NCBI RefSeq assembly: GCF_020042285.1
Contig: NZ_CP083388.1
Span: forward strand, 1,824,001-1,888,000
DNA length: 64,000 bases
Source: Ferruginibacter albus
Lineage (GTDB): Bacteria; Bacteroidota; Bacteroidia; Chitinophagales; Chitinophagaceae
Direction of reading: 5' to 3'
Shown here: piece after piece, positions 1 through 9,242 of the stretch
Position numbering within the stretch: the first letter of the stretch is position 1
Layout of the letters: the number at the start of each line of letters is the position of its first letter
Made by a program: the position numbers and the translations under genes
The notes under the pieces: generated by a model
What the model saw: only the letters and a program-made list of their open reading frames with translations
Told to the model about the DNA's origin: nothing
Database searches by the model: none

Positions 1-1496
1 CTTTGACTAAAGCTACCTGTTTGCGTATAAACTTTAGAGTTTGGATTATAAGTATAGAAAACATACGGTTTATTAAATCGTTTTGTATAAACGGTATAAC
101 TGTTATAATTGATCATTGCTTTTGCCTTAAGTCCCTTAATAGGTTTGATGGCGTAATTCAATGTGACAGCTCCTTTCAAAAATTGATTTTCGGATTTATT
201 ATAACCGGCAATACTTGTATTACTTACAGCCGCTAAGCTTCCGGTAGTGATACCTCCATAAGAAATTTTAGATGCGTCCGGAAGTGAAACAGGATACCAC
301 GGCTGAGTTAAATAATAATCATTCCAGAATGAACCGCCATTCTGCAATCCTCTAACAGGAAAATAGCTGTCTTCAAAAATGGCAGCAAAGTCTAAAGAAA
401 ACAAAAGGTTATCCGCAATCTTTGTATCAACATTTGATTGTGCATTGTAACGCTGGTATTGTCCGCCATTGGTTTTGATCATTGTTTTTTGATCCGTATA
501 AGCTAATAACCCAAAAAACTTTGTTCTATCATTGCCGCCATTAATTGAAATAGCATTATTGGTTTGAGGCGCATCGTTTCTGAAAAGGCTATTGTACCAA
601 TCTGTGTTGGGGTAGGCGGGATCGTTACCCGAAAAATATTTATCAATGTCTGCTTGCGTAAAAGGGGCGCTGCCAGATTGCCCGCTTTGTAAATACTGTT
701 CCAGTCGCATCGTAGCTAACTCGCCCGAACTCGGAGGCTTTAAAATTTTGGTAACGCCTTGTAGTGTAACTGAAGAGTTTAAAGCGATAACAGGCTTTTG
801 ATTTTGTCCACGTTTGGTTGTAACTACAATAATTCCATTGCCACCTCTGGCGCCATATATGGAAGCTGAAGCATCTTTTAAAATGCTGATGGATTCAATT
901 TGGTTAACATCAATATTGTTAAACGACATTTGTACGCCATCTACTATTATAAGAGGGTCTCCAAAGCCTCTTATGTTTATGGATGCTTTGTCTGAGCCGG
1001 GCATGCCACTTGTTTGTATGCTTGTAAGTCCAGGAGTAATACCTTGCAAAGTATTGACTGTGCTTGCTATGGGCGCCCTTGTTATATCCTTATTCTTTAA
1101 AGTAACTGTTGAGCCGGTTACTAAGTTTTTTAATTGCGTACTATAACCAAGTACCACTATATCATTTAATACAGTGTTTTTTTTTGCCATGACAATAGTT
1201 AAAAAAGCTTTTTTCTTTAGTAGTATCTTTTTTGTCTGATAGGATATATGCGAGAATATCAATGTATACTCTTTATTAACAGCAGTAATGGAAAATAGTC
1301 CGTTACTATCAGTAACGGTTGTTTTGTTTTTTCCGCTCACCTGAATGGTTACATCGCCAAGTGCCTTTCCACTTTGTTCATCTATTACTTTTCCTGAAAT
1401 ATTGAAAATAGAAATTTGCTGAGCGTAGCTATTAGAAGATAATAACAATAAAAAAAATAGCGGGATACAAAAAAATGATGTAAGTATAAATTTCAT
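1..1496 (-). CDS. SusC/RagA-type TonB-dependent outer membrane receptor, N-terminal part
   Basis: About 498 codons are present; the frame is open to the left edge, so the C-terminal half of the barrel and any downstream susD lie outside the window. The start is the ATG at 1496, which begins a signal peptide ending ...SNSYAQ. Next comes a carboxypeptidase-regulatory-like domain (about residues 30-105, with SGKVIDEQSG and LIFSHISYQT), then a plug domain with the SusC signatures LQGITPGL, INIRGFGDP, LIIVDGVQ and SILKDASASIYGARGGNG, and the first barrel strands. Such receptors import glycans or other large nutrients across the outer membrane with a SusD lipoprotein; the substrate cannot be told from this part. 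It is divergent from the two-component genes starting at 1657, which could regulate it (inference). Confidence 0.9.
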   Translation of the reverse strand, partial: MKFILTSFFCIPLFFLLLLSSNSYAQQISIFNISGKVIDEQSGKALGDVTIQVSGKNKTTVTDSNGLFSITAVNKEYTLIFSHISYQTKKILLKKKAFLTIVMAKKNTVLNDIVVLGYSTQLKNLVTGSTVTLKNKDITRAPIASTVNTLQGITPGLTSIQTSGMPGSDKASINIRGFGDPLIIVDGVQMSFNNIDVNQIESISILKDASASIYGARGGNGIIVVTTKRGQNQKPVIALNSSVTLQGVTKILKPPSSGELATMRLEQYLQSGQSGSAPFTQADIDKYFSGNDPAYPNTDWYNSLFRNDAPQTNNAISINGGNDRTKFFGLLAYTDQKTMIKTNGGQYQRYNAQSNVDTKIADNLLFSLDFAAIFEDSYFPVRGLQNGGSFWNDYYLTQPWYPVSLPDASKISYGGITTGSLAAVSNTSIAGYNKSENQFLKGAVTLNYAIKPIKGLKAKAMINYNSYTVYTKRFNKPYVFYTYNPNSKVYTQTGSFSQ

Positions 1497-1656
1497 GTAA
1501 CAAAAGTGGATATTAATCCAATTGAACTTGTCATACTACACAAAAAAGTAGTTGATAAAAGTCATTGTAAGTCGCAATCGGTTTTGGTTTATAGCAAATT
1601 AAACTACCTTACATATTGTAAAAAGATGGCTTTTTAAATAACAAATTCTGTAATTT

Positions 1657-2280
1657 ATGAGACGCGTTGCTATAGTAGATGATGAACGTATTTATTTAGA
1701 TACGATTGATTGGGTTTTAAAAGATTTGAATAATGTTGAAATAGTCGGGCAATTTCAATCCGCTGAAGAATTGATTGAACAATTTCCAAAATTGTCGGCT
1801 GATGTAGTTATCATGGATTTGGGCTTGCCGGGAATAAGCGGCGTACAGGCAATTGCAAAGCTAAAATATCAAAGCCCTAAAACTCAATTTTTAGTTTTAT
1901 CTAATTGTACCGATGATGATGTTTTATTTGATGCCTTAAAGGCCGGAGCCGATGGATACCTTCTTAAAAGTGACAGCCACGAGAACTTAAAAAAAGCTTT
2001 ATATAATATTTTCGATGGAGGATCTCCCGTATCGCCTGAAATTGCCCGAAAGCTTTTTTCCTACTTTAATAAAAGTGATGGGGCAGCTAAATTTAAAGCA
2101 CTATCCGAAAAACAATATCAGGTATTGCGGCTTTTGGCAGATGGACTTTTATATAAAGAAATAGCAGCAAAGCTTGATATAACAATAGATACTGTAAAAA
2201 AGCATGCCCGGAATATCTATGAAAAGCTTCACGTAAGAACCCGCAGCGAAGCGATCACTCTATATTTAAAAAGCGCTTAG
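1657..2280 (+). CDS. NarL/FixJ-family response regulator (REC + LuxR HTH)
   Basis: A 207-residue protein of the usual length for this family. An N-terminal receiver domain (about 1-120) shows the acidic pair D8/D9, the phosphoacceptor D54 within VVIMDLGLPG, and the conserved Lys in GYLLKSD. A LuxR-type helix-turn-helix (about 140-205) carries LSEKQYQVLRLLADGLLYKEIA and the recognition helix TVKKHARNIYEKL. It should bind DNA when phosphorylated. The histidine kinase that starts 35 bases downstream on the same strand is the obvious partner. Target genes are not evident; the divergent SusC-type receptor is one candidate. Confidence 0.93.
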   Translation: MRRVAIVDDERIYLDTIDWVLKDLNNVEIVGQFQSAEELIEQFPKLSADVVIMDLGLPGISGVQAIAKLKYQSPKTQFLVLSNCTDDDVLFDALKAGADGYLLKSDSHENLKKALYNIFDGGSPVSPEIARKLFSYFNKSDGAAKFKALSEKQYQVLRLLADGLLYKEIAAKLDITIDTVKKHARNIYEKLHVRTRSEAITLYLKSA

Positions 2281-2315
2281 GGTAAGATTTTACTCAATTT
2301 TATTTGCACTTTGTT

Positions 2316-4481
2316 ATGAAACAAAGTAATGTTTTGAAACGTAAGATTTTGCAATACATTGCTCTCACCGCTGTTATTGCTTTTTACATGTTTTCATGTA
2401 CAACTTCTATAAATAATAAACCGGCATATACAACTACATTGTTAGCACTTGATACAAAGGCTACTCTTAAGCAGGAAGAAAAATATCGATATGAACTATT
2501 GGCAACTGCAAGTTCTATGACAGATAGAAACTATGCTATACACTCAGAATTATATAGAGTGATCTCCAATACGTACGTCTATTCATTTCATTTTGATTCA
2601 AGCATTTATTATGCAAAAATTGCATGTACGTTAGCCAATAAAGCCAATGACAAAAATTTGAAAGTATCACAATTACAAAATTTATTCAGATTGTATTTCT
2701 TAGGTAGTCGTTTGTACAGGAAAGAAATAGATAGCCTGTATAATATAATGAGTGTAGTTGATACCAATAACTTATCTCCACGAACACAGGCTTTGCTAAT
2801 GTATTCAACGGGTATGTATTATATAAATTCAGAACGAAAGCAAATGGCTTTATTCTATTTACGCAGTGCCATAAAGCAATATAGTATGGGCACTTGTACT
2901 AATGAAGATTCCGCCAATATAGGTAACTGCTACATGCTGATGGGATATGTTTATTCAACTATGAATTATTTATATGGAACAAATACCAAAGCAACAGAAA
3001 CCGAAGTAAAAGAAGGATTGACGTTGATTAAAGAGTCTCGCAACTGGATTAAGAATAATGTGTGTGCATTAGGGCTGTATTATTCAGGCATGGCATTGTA
3101 TTCCTATTCATCTCCAAATAGAGAAGATATTAAAAGATGTTATAAAGATAGCCTGGAAAATCTTGCGAGTACAAGCGGTTACAATTTTAATTTGTATTTG
3201 ATGTTTGCCTACAATAATTTGGCAAATGTTAACTTTTTTAGCCCTGGAAAAAACCCGTCACGTTATTGGGGGTATCAAAAAGAAGGAGCAAAATATGGCA
3301 AAGATCTTAGTGACCCCATTGCAGGGTATCAGGTAAAGTGGCTGGAAGGCTCTTTGTATTTGCGGGAAGGAAAGTTTACAAAAGCGTTACCTATATTGAA
3401 ATCTGTATTGCCCGTAAGAAGTTTTTTAAACTTAAAAGAGCAACAGTTTTTATTACAGGGCATTAGAAAATGTTATGAAGGCATAAGGAATTTCGATTCG
3501 ATCTTGGTTTACAATAAACAGGCGCTTGATATCTCGGATAGTCTGATTTATTTAAATATGCGTGATATCGCTTCTGATGCAGAAGATAAATACCAAAACA
3601 GGATAAAGCAGGACGAAATCAATACTCAGAATATTCTTCTTAAGTATAACCAACAACAAAGAACCTGGCTTTTTTCAGGAATTGTTATTTTGTTGAGCTT
3701 AGTTGGATTATTGATCTTCTTTTATCATAATATCCGGAAAACAGCTCGCCAGTTGGATAAGCAAAATGAAGAGTTGAATAAATTGAATCAACAATTAGAA
3801 GAAGCCAACCACACTAAATCTAAATTGTTTGCTATTGTTAGCCATGATCTGCGTTCGCCTATCTCACAATTATATCATGTACTAAAACTACAGGAAGCAA
3901 AAGGCGCCACATTAACCTTACAAAAACGATTGGAATACGATCGCCAAATTCAATTAGGTGCAGCTAATTTATTGGAAAGTATGGAAGCATTGCTGACCTG
4001 GAGTAAAACCCAAATGCAATCTTTTACTACAGTAAGGTCGTTGGTAGATGTAACTACTGTAATAACGCAATGTATAAACCTGATGAAGCCTTTGATCGTA
4101 GAAAAGAATTTGCAGATAGATAATCAAATTGCATCCGATCAATTGATCACTATAGAAACGGACGCAAATTTTTTACTGGCAATATTGAGAAACGTATTGC
4201 ACAATGCCATTAAAGCTTCTCCGGAGAATGAGTTTATTTCAATTAGCTGTAATGTTTCTGCCAATAGTATTGTTAACTATATTCAAATTAAGAACAGGGG
4301 AAAGCTCTTTACTCAAAAGGACTATCAAAATATTTTGACAGTAACACAAACTTCTCAACAATTATGGCAAGGGTTAGGGTTGCAAGTAGTAGATGAGTTG
4401 AGTCGTAAAATAAATGCCACTGTTTTTTTTGAAACGATAGACAAAGACGTTACCTGTTGTACAATTATATTTAACGAGTAA
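2316..4481 (+). CDS. Sensor histidine kinase with periplasmic helical (TPR-like) sensor
   Basis: The ATG at 2316 (721 residues) is preferred over the in-frame TTG at 2304, because it opens directly into a signal sequence ending in a lipobox-like FYMFSC. Residues ~35-430 are helix-rich and Tyr-rich, resembling the TPR arrays common in Bacteroidota kinases. A transmembrane helix lies near 449-471, followed by a coiled coil and a HisKA domain with phosphoacceptor H510 (IVSHDLRSP). The HATPase domain keeps the N-box (N630 in NVLHNAIKAS) and a G2-like GLGL. The G1 box, usually DxGxG, reads KNRGK, so the Asp that contacts adenine is not evident. It probably pairs with the response regulator just upstream. 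The stimulus is unknown. Confidence 0.9.
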   Translation: MKQSNVLKRKILQYIALTAVIAFYMFSCTTSINNKPAYTTTLLALDTKATLKQEEKYRYELLATASSMTDRNYAIHSELYRVISNTYVYSFHFDSSIYYAKIACTLANKANDKNLKVSQLQNLFRLYFLGSRLYRKEIDSLYNIMSVVDTNNLSPRTQALLMYSTGMYYINSERKQMALFYLRSAIKQYSMGTCTNEDSANIGNCYMLMGYVYSTMNYLYGTNTKATETEVKEGLTLIKESRNWIKNNVCALGLYYSGMALYSYSSPNREDIKRCYKDSLENLASTSGYNFNLYLMFAYNNLANVNFFSPGKNPSRYWGYQKEGAKYGKDLSDPIAGYQVKWLEGSLYLREGKFTKALPILKSVLPVRSFLNLKEQQFLLQGIRKCYEGIRNFDSILVYNKQALDISDSLIYLNMRDIASDAEDKYQNRIKQDEINTQNILLKYNQQQRTWLFSGIVILLSLVGLLIFFYHNIRKTARQLDKQNEELNKLNQQLEEANHTKSKLFAIVSHDLRSPISQLYHVLKLQEAKGATLTLQKRLEYDRQIQLGAANLLESMEALLTWSKTQMQSFTTVRSLVDVTTVITQCINLMKPLIVEKNLQIDNQIASDQLITIETDANFLLAILRNVLHNAIKASPENEFISISCNVSANSIVNYIQIKNRGKLFTQKDYQNILTVTQTSQQLWQGLGLQVVDELSRKINATVFFETIDKDVTCCTIIFNE

Positions 4482-4524
4482 CTATAACCTGTATAATTTC
4501 CGGATCTGGATTTATAATTTTCAA

Positions 4525-5649
4525 TTATTGTATTTCAATATCGCCTTCTCTCGAAACGATTATTTCAGCCTTTCCATGAAACTCTTTAATGGTACCAGTC
4601 ACACATACAGTTTTGCCGTTTAAGAATTCTTCGGGTTTATAACTGAATCCTTTTCTGTCATCTGCAAAAATCACAATAGTGAATGGGCTGTTTGGATAGG
4701 GAGCTCCTACATTGATCAGGGTAACACCGCCGCCATTGTCTTTTTGAAAATATTTGCCCCCAAACACTTTGCCACAAACTGTTTTTTTGCTGCCGATATT
4801 ACTTATGGCATCATCTGCACTTATAGTGCCTTTAGGTGTTTTGATTATTTCTTTAGGAAGAATAGCCGGTGCATTTGAAAAGTATTTTTTCAATATTGCC
4901 GCCAGTCGTATTCCTGCAATGAAGAGTTGTTTTTGAATAACTGCCTTGTTCTTTAAGCAGTAATCCATTGTAAGATCATTGTCTTTAAAATCGTATACAC
5001 TGTCTAACAAGCTACGAGAGTCATTCAGCCAGTCAATAACATTCAAAGAGTCTGCAGTTGCCAGTTCTTTTATTTTGCCCAACTTGTAATCGTTTTCCAT
5101 GAAGGCAATGCAGCTTTGCATGCTGATGTGCTGGTTGTCTATAATTCCCTCATCCCAAACCTTGTGAAGATTAGAAGGCATGGTTAAGAAAGTAAGTTTA
5201 ATATCATTGCCGCCCCGGTCTTGTGCGTATCCGCAATGCAAAGGCTGGTGAAGGTCTCCTATTAAATGGAAAAGAATTAAAAGATCAAGCCGCACTTCCT
5301 CTTCCGGTAATGTATTCTTGTACGATAATTCTCTAAGAACATGCTGTAATTCCCATACAATATTGTTATCGCTACAGGTATTATAGGAAGTCCCTTTTTC
5401 AAAATCTACGTAATGCCAGGGTTTCATATAATCAAAACTTCCATCAGACCGTTTATTGTCCATCCAGTTGGCGGCATCCTCAATAGAAGTATTGGCAAGG
5501 TATTCAAGCACATTCTTCTTAACAGAGCTATCCAGGTAATAAAATGCGATTTCCGGAACGATCTCATGCCCGGTTTTCCCCCATGCAAAAGATCTTTTGG
5601 AATATAACGAGGCAAAGAGGAAGATCGCAATAAATACTACTTTTTTCAT
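4525..5649 (-). CDS. Secreted S1/P1-type nuclease with C-terminal OB-fold-like extension
   Basis: 374 residues. The signal peptide ends ...RSFA, so the mature protein begins with W23, as this family requires for its zinc cluster. The other expected ligands of P1 nuclease can be placed: H28 (GKTGHEI), D64, H79 (KPWHYVD), H127 and D131 (FHLIGDLHQPLH), H137, and H161/D165 (NLHKVWD). It should degrade single-stranded nucleic acids outside the cytoplasm and may serve phosphate or nucleotide scavenging (inference). After the nuclease domain (~23-265) there are about 100 extra residues with a pattern of short beta strands (KTVCGKVFGG, KTVCVTGTIKEF). These resemble an OB-fold nucleic-acid-binding domain, which the basic family lacks. 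It is convergent with the kinase gene. Confidence 0.9.
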   Translation of the reverse strand: MKKVVFIAIFLFASLYSKRSFAWGKTGHEIVPEIAFYYLDSSVKKNVLEYLANTSIEDAANWMDNKRSDGSFDYMKPWHYVDFEKGTSYNTCSDNNIVWELQHVLRELSYKNTLPEEEVRLDLLILFHLIGDLHQPLHCGYAQDRGGNDIKLTFLTMPSNLHKVWDEGIIDNQHISMQSCIAFMENDYKLGKIKELATADSLNVIDWLNDSRSLLDSVYDFKDNDLTMDYCLKNKAVIQKQLFIAGIRLAAILKKYFSNAPAILPKEIIKTPKGTISADDAISNIGSKKTVCGKVFGGKYFQKDNGGGVTLINVGAPYPNSPFTIVIFADDRKGFSYKPEEFLNGKTVCVTGTIKEFHGKAEIIVSREGDIEIQ

Positions 5650-5835
5650 AAAATGATTGAAATGTGCTTCTGTATGGTTAGAAATGCAAAGAGTAAATGG
5701 GACAAGATGTTTTCTTTAGCGAACAGGCAGGCTAAGGTAAGATAACATCGGCTATGAAACATTAATTTATTATGAAATGAAGCAAAACAGATGTTAACGG
5801 GAAAAACGTTGTTCAAATATTTTTTTTCCGTGATA

Positions 5836-5866
5836 TTTGCAACAACCATTTTACCCCCTATCTTTG
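5836..5866 (+). promoter_or_regulatory. Bacteroidota-type promoter for the gene at 5949
   Basis: TATCTTTG at 5859-5866 matches the TAnnTTTG -7 element, and a TTTG at 5836-5839 lies 19 bases upstream as a -33 element. It lies about 80 bases upstream of the ATG at 5949. This is a motif match only. Confidence 0.5.
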
Positions 5867-5948
5867 TTGCAACTAACACCATTCTAACCTATTAGGTTCT
5901 TTTCCCGTGCTCTAAGAATCCCCTTATTAAACGCATCAAAACTTATTC

Positions 5949-7829
5949 ATGAAACTACGTTTTCTCATTGCATCGCTATTGCTGATAGTGAGCAACCCCA
6001 AACTGATTGCACAGGCGGTAGCCCCATTTGGATGTACAGGCAGTTACTATGTTACATACGGAACAGCACCTGACCCAACCGTAGCAACATCCATTGATAA
6101 AGTTATTTATAATGGAAGCAGCATCATCACTTCTTTCCAGGGAAAAACCGGCAATGTAGGTTTTAATGGAGCCGATATCAATCCTATTGATGGATTTATG
6201 TATGGCATTACCTACAGTAACAATGCTTTTGTGTCCTTAATAAAAGTTGATACCAATGCAAAAGTTACTACTATCGGCAATTTGCCTTCGTTTGTAACCA
6301 GCGATCAAAATATTTATGCCGGATGCTTTGATGCAAACGGCGACTATTATATAAGTAATACAGCAGTAGCAGGTGCTTCTCCTGATATTTATAAAGTAAA
6401 TATTGCAACCGGTAATGCGGTGTTAGTGGGCAATACGGGAATGGTGCCGGATAATGCAGGAGGACAATTGTTTTTTGTTGATATCTCTATTGATCCTTCT
6501 ACAGGTATCATGTATGGCGCTACTAATTATTGCTGCGGAGAAACAGGCGCATCGTCTGAAGCTTTATATACAATTGATAAAACGACCGGTGCTGCTACAA
6601 AGATCGGGCAGTTCACAACGGTTGACGGTTTTAAAACCACAGGTTATGGTTTATTCTTTACTGCCAAAGGAGACCTGTTCTTATACGGAACCGATGCCAG
6701 CTTTTATTTAGTAAATAAAACCACCGCACAGATCACTAATTTGGGAACCGGCTCTGCATATAGCTTTGCAGATGGTTGCGGTTGTGCTTACAGGATAGAT
6801 CATACATTGGCAGCCTCTATACCTGCTATTTGTTTACCTAGTACAAGTTCTACGGCGAATATAAATTTTACAGAAACATTTATTAATAACAGGGGAGAAG
6901 TAATTACCAATGCAGCGTATCACCTGGACCTGGAAAAACGTTTCAGCTTTACGCAATCTGCCGCAGATATTAAAAATACATTAACAGGATCAGGTATTGC
7001 AGATGCATCCACTGTGGTAACTATTTCAAGTGCCAATGGCGGTACTAATAATGTAATTGATATTTCACCAATTACTATTCCTTACGCCGGGCAAGGAACC
7101 AAAACAAGCTTTGTGTTGAATACATTGTTTACCAATTTAAGTGGCGCGCCTGTAGTCAATATAGCCTCTAATATTTCGGGGTTACCGACAGTATTAGGCG
7201 GTGTGGCTGTTTCCGATAACCCGTTAACTTTAATACCGGGTGATTCCACAAGAATAGGCATTTGCGATAACGGACCTCTACCTGTTACCTTTGTTTCAAC
7301 TAATGTTTTACTAGATGCTTCTTCAAATGCAGTGGTACAATGGAATGTGGCACAGCAGTTAAATGTTGCCGCTTATGTAATTGAACGTAGTGTTGATGGT
7401 AAGAATTTTGCGGCTGTTGCTACTATCAGTGCAACAAACGATACTAAATATTCATACACAGACAATGCAACACCTCTTAATGGTAAAATATATTATCGTA
7501 TCAGGGCAGTAGAGCTTTCCGGCAATGTTTCTTACACACCGGTAATGGCATTAAGCCATGATCAGCAGCAAAGTGGCATAACTATTTATCCAAATCCTTT
7601 TGTAGATAAGGTAGACTTGAGCATTTCATCCTTAAAGCAACAAATAGCAACAGTACGTATTTTTGGTGCAGATGGAAGACAATATCAATCTTATTCTATC
7701 AATATTCAAAAAGGAATATCGGTTGCTCCATTGAAAGATGTATCCGGTTTATCTAAAGGTGTTTATGCCGTGTTTGTGAATCTTACAGGTACAGGAGAGA
7801 TCTATACCACCCGCATAGTGAAAAATTAA
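5949..7829 (+). CDS. T9SS-secreted protein with beta-propeller-like N-terminus and type A sorting domain
   Basis: 626 residues. The signal peptide ends ...PKLIAQ. Residues ~25-290 hold repeated strands of the form YGITYSNN / YKVNIATGNAVLVG / YTIDKTTGAATKIG, spaced like blades of a propeller. A middle part (~295-440) is Thr/Ser/Gly-rich. Residues ~450-535 form the fibronectin-like module often found before T9SS tails (VVQWNVAQQLNVAAYVIERS, YYRIRAVELSG). The last ~75 residues are a type A sorting domain starting ITIYPNPFVDK and ending GEIYTTRIVKN. It should be exported through the type IX system and anchored or released at the surface. The function is unknown. It is monocistronic, with a promoter at 5836 and a terminator at 7856. 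Confidence 0.85.
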   Translation: MKLRFLIASLLLIVSNPKLIAQAVAPFGCTGSYYVTYGTAPDPTVATSIDKVIYNGSSIITSFQGKTGNVGFNGADINPIDGFMYGITYSNNAFVSLIKVDTNAKVTTIGNLPSFVTSDQNIYAGCFDANGDYYISNTAVAGASPDIYKVNIATGNAVLVGNTGMVPDNAGGQLFFVDISIDPSTGIMYGATNYCCGETGASSEALYTIDKTTGAATKIGQFTTVDGFKTTGYGLFFTAKGDLFLYGTDASFYLVNKTTAQITNLGTGSAYSFADGCGCAYRIDHTLAASIPAICLPSTSSTANINFTETFINNRGEVITNAAYHLDLEKRFSFTQSAADIKNTLTGSGIADASTVVTISSANGGTNNVIDISPITIPYAGQGTKTSFVLNTLFTNLSGAPVVNIASNISGLPTVLGGVAVSDNPLTLIPGDSTRIGICDNGPLPVTFVSTNVLLDASSNAVVQWNVAQQLNVAAYVIERSVDGKNFAAVATISATNDTKYSYTDNATPLNGKIYYRIRAVELSGNVSYTPVMALSHDQQQSGITIYPNPFVDKVDLSISSLKQQIATVRIFGADGRQYQSYSINIQKGISVAPLKDVSGLSKGVYAVFVNLTGTGEIYTTRIVKN

Positions 7830-7855
7830 ATATAAGTACAGTCCACTTTAAAAAG

Positions 7856-7886
7856 CACCCGGTTTATGCCGGGTGTTTTATTTTTG
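7856..7886 (+). terminator. Rho-independent terminator
   Basis: The arms CACCCGG (7856-7862) and CCGGGTG (7869-7875) pair perfectly around a six-base loop, followed by TTTTATTTTTG. It ends the transcript of the T9SS cargo gene and lies just before the ATG at 7894. Confidence 0.85.
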
Positions 7887-7893
7887 TAGTATA

Positions 7894-8907
7894 ATGAAAT
7901 ATCAACCCGGCGATACCATTTTGATTTTGGCCACCAATGAAGAAGGTAAGGTAATAGAAGAACTTGATAATAATATGGTATTGGTAGAAGTAAAAGGCAT
8001 ACGTTTTCCTGTGTATAAAGACCAGGTAGATTTTCCTTACTTTAAAATGTTCTCTGAAAAAAAGTTAATGAACGATGCTCCTGTAAAAAAATACATCGAT
8101 AACATTAAAAAAGAAAAAAGCAATGTAAAACAAAAAGTAAGCGATGGGGTGTTCCTTTCTTTTTTACCGGTATACGATAAAGATGTATTTGATGATAATG
8201 TGATCAACAAGTTCAAGCTGTACCTTATCAACCAAACAGACGAAGCCTATCATTTTGATTACAGCTTATTTTACAGCGGTGATAACCAGTTTCAATTAAG
8301 GAATCAAATAGAACCTTTAGCAGAATTTTATTTGAATGATATACAGTTTGAAGACCTGAATGATAACCCTCGTTTTGATTTTGAATTTTCTTTGGTGAAT
8401 GAGGATAAAACAAAAGCGCCTTATTACGAATATTCTTTAAAGCCTAAGGCAAAGCAATTATTTAAGAAGATAGAAGAGATGCAAGTAAAGAATCAAGCTG
8501 CATTTACTTATGAGATATTTAAAGAGTATCCTTTTAAAACAGAAGAAATAATCCCTGATATGCCGCCGGGAAAGGGATATAAGCTGTATGATATATCAAG
8601 AATAAAGGAACACGTTACACCCGCAAGAAGGGTTGTTGATCTGCATATTGAAAAACTATCCGACAATTGGAAACACCTCAGCAATTTTGAAATACTAACC
8701 ATCCAGCTTAAAGAATTTGAAAAGTATTACGACCTTGCTGTATTCCATTATCAACCTTCACTGATAGTGATACATGGTATCGGAATAGGAAAGTTGAAAG
8801 ATGAGATACACAATATTCTCCGTAATAAAAAAGAGGTAAGGTCTTTTATTAACCAATATCATCCTAACTATGGATATGGCGCTACGGAAATTTATTTTTC
8901 TTATTAA
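7894..8907 (+). CDS. DUF2027-Smr domain protein
   Basis: The ATG at 7894 (MKYQPGDTILI, 337 residues) is chosen because the longer in-frame start at 7873 lies inside the terminator stem of the previous gene. The N-terminal ~85 residues form a small beta domain followed by a Lys-rich linker (~60-85); residues ~85-230 match the Bacteroidota DUF2027 region. The C-terminal ~80 residues are an Smr domain with VDLHIEKL (the LDLHG-like motif) and VIHGIGIGKLKDEI (the HGxGxGxL motif). Smr domains occur in nicking nucleases of the MutS2 family and in RNA-cleaving proteins. The substrate here is not known, and no signal peptide is seen, so the protein should be cytoplasmic. Confidence 0.85.
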   Translation: MKYQPGDTILILATNEEGKVIEELDNNMVLVEVKGIRFPVYKDQVDFPYFKMFSEKKLMNDAPVKKYIDNIKKEKSNVKQKVSDGVFLSFLPVYDKDVFDDNVINKFKLYLINQTDEAYHFDYSLFYSGDNQFQLRNQIEPLAEFYLNDIQFEDLNDNPRFDFEFSLVNEDKTKAPYYEYSLKPKAKQLFKKIEEMQVKNQAAFTYEIFKEYPFKTEEIIPDMPPGKGYKLYDISRIKEHVTPARRVVDLHIEKLSDNWKHLSNFEILTIQLKEFEKYYDLAVFHYQPSLIVIHGIGIGKLKDEIHNILRNKKEVRSFINQYHPNYGYGATEIYFSY

Positions 8908-9031
8908 AAAGAGGGTTTCTGATTTTCAAAACATTCATCTCCACAGCCGTTGGTGAAAATAGAAAGAAAGGATTTCTTTTATTACCGGCATTTCTATCTA
9001 AATAAATAACAAGAGTATTACACTGTTCCAT

Positions 9032-9174
9032 TCTAAGAGTAGAGTTACTAAAGTACAGTTTACAGTAGTACAAAAGTTTCATCAGGGAACTAACCAAAAA
9101 ATGGGCCGTCATCGTTTGTCGGCGGCTTTTTTGGTTACTTTTTTTGCGAAAAAAAAGTAACAGAGAAGAATTAC
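9032..9174 (+). repeat. 143-bp intergenic repeat, copy 1
   Basis: This stretch is about 85-90% identical by eye to 10227-10370 in the same orientation. Both begin TCTAAGAGTAGA, share AAGTACAGTTTACAGTAGTAC and CATCGTTTGTCGGCGGCTTT, and end in a long inverted repeat GTTACTTTTTTT...AAAAAAGTAAC followed by AGAATTAC. The two copies bracket the mutarotase gene. With the bases up to 9242 this accounts for most of the 335-base gap after the Smr gene; no gene is supported there. Confidence 0.85.
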
Positions 9175-9214
9175 GAAAAGTAGAAAAAACAAAAAGGAAT
9201 AGACTATAAACTGC

Positions 9215-9222
9215 TAATTTTG
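9215..9222 (+). promoter_or_regulatory. Candidate -7 element for the mutarotase gene
   Basis: TAATTTTG fits the TAnnTTTG -7 consensus and lies 20 bases before the ATG at 9243. No clear -33 partner was identified, so confidence is limited. Confidence 0.35.
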
Positions 9223-9242
9223 TCATCTTTTAAAACAATAAA

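Noticed and set aside
5646..5882. 78-codon open frame on the minus strand upstream of the nuclease gene
   Set aside because: It covers the promoter-like elements of the divergent gene at 5949 and has no protein-like features.
7873..7893. Upstream in-frame start for the DUF2027-Smr gene
   Set aside because: It lies in the 3' stem of the preceding terminator and adds residues not typical of the family.
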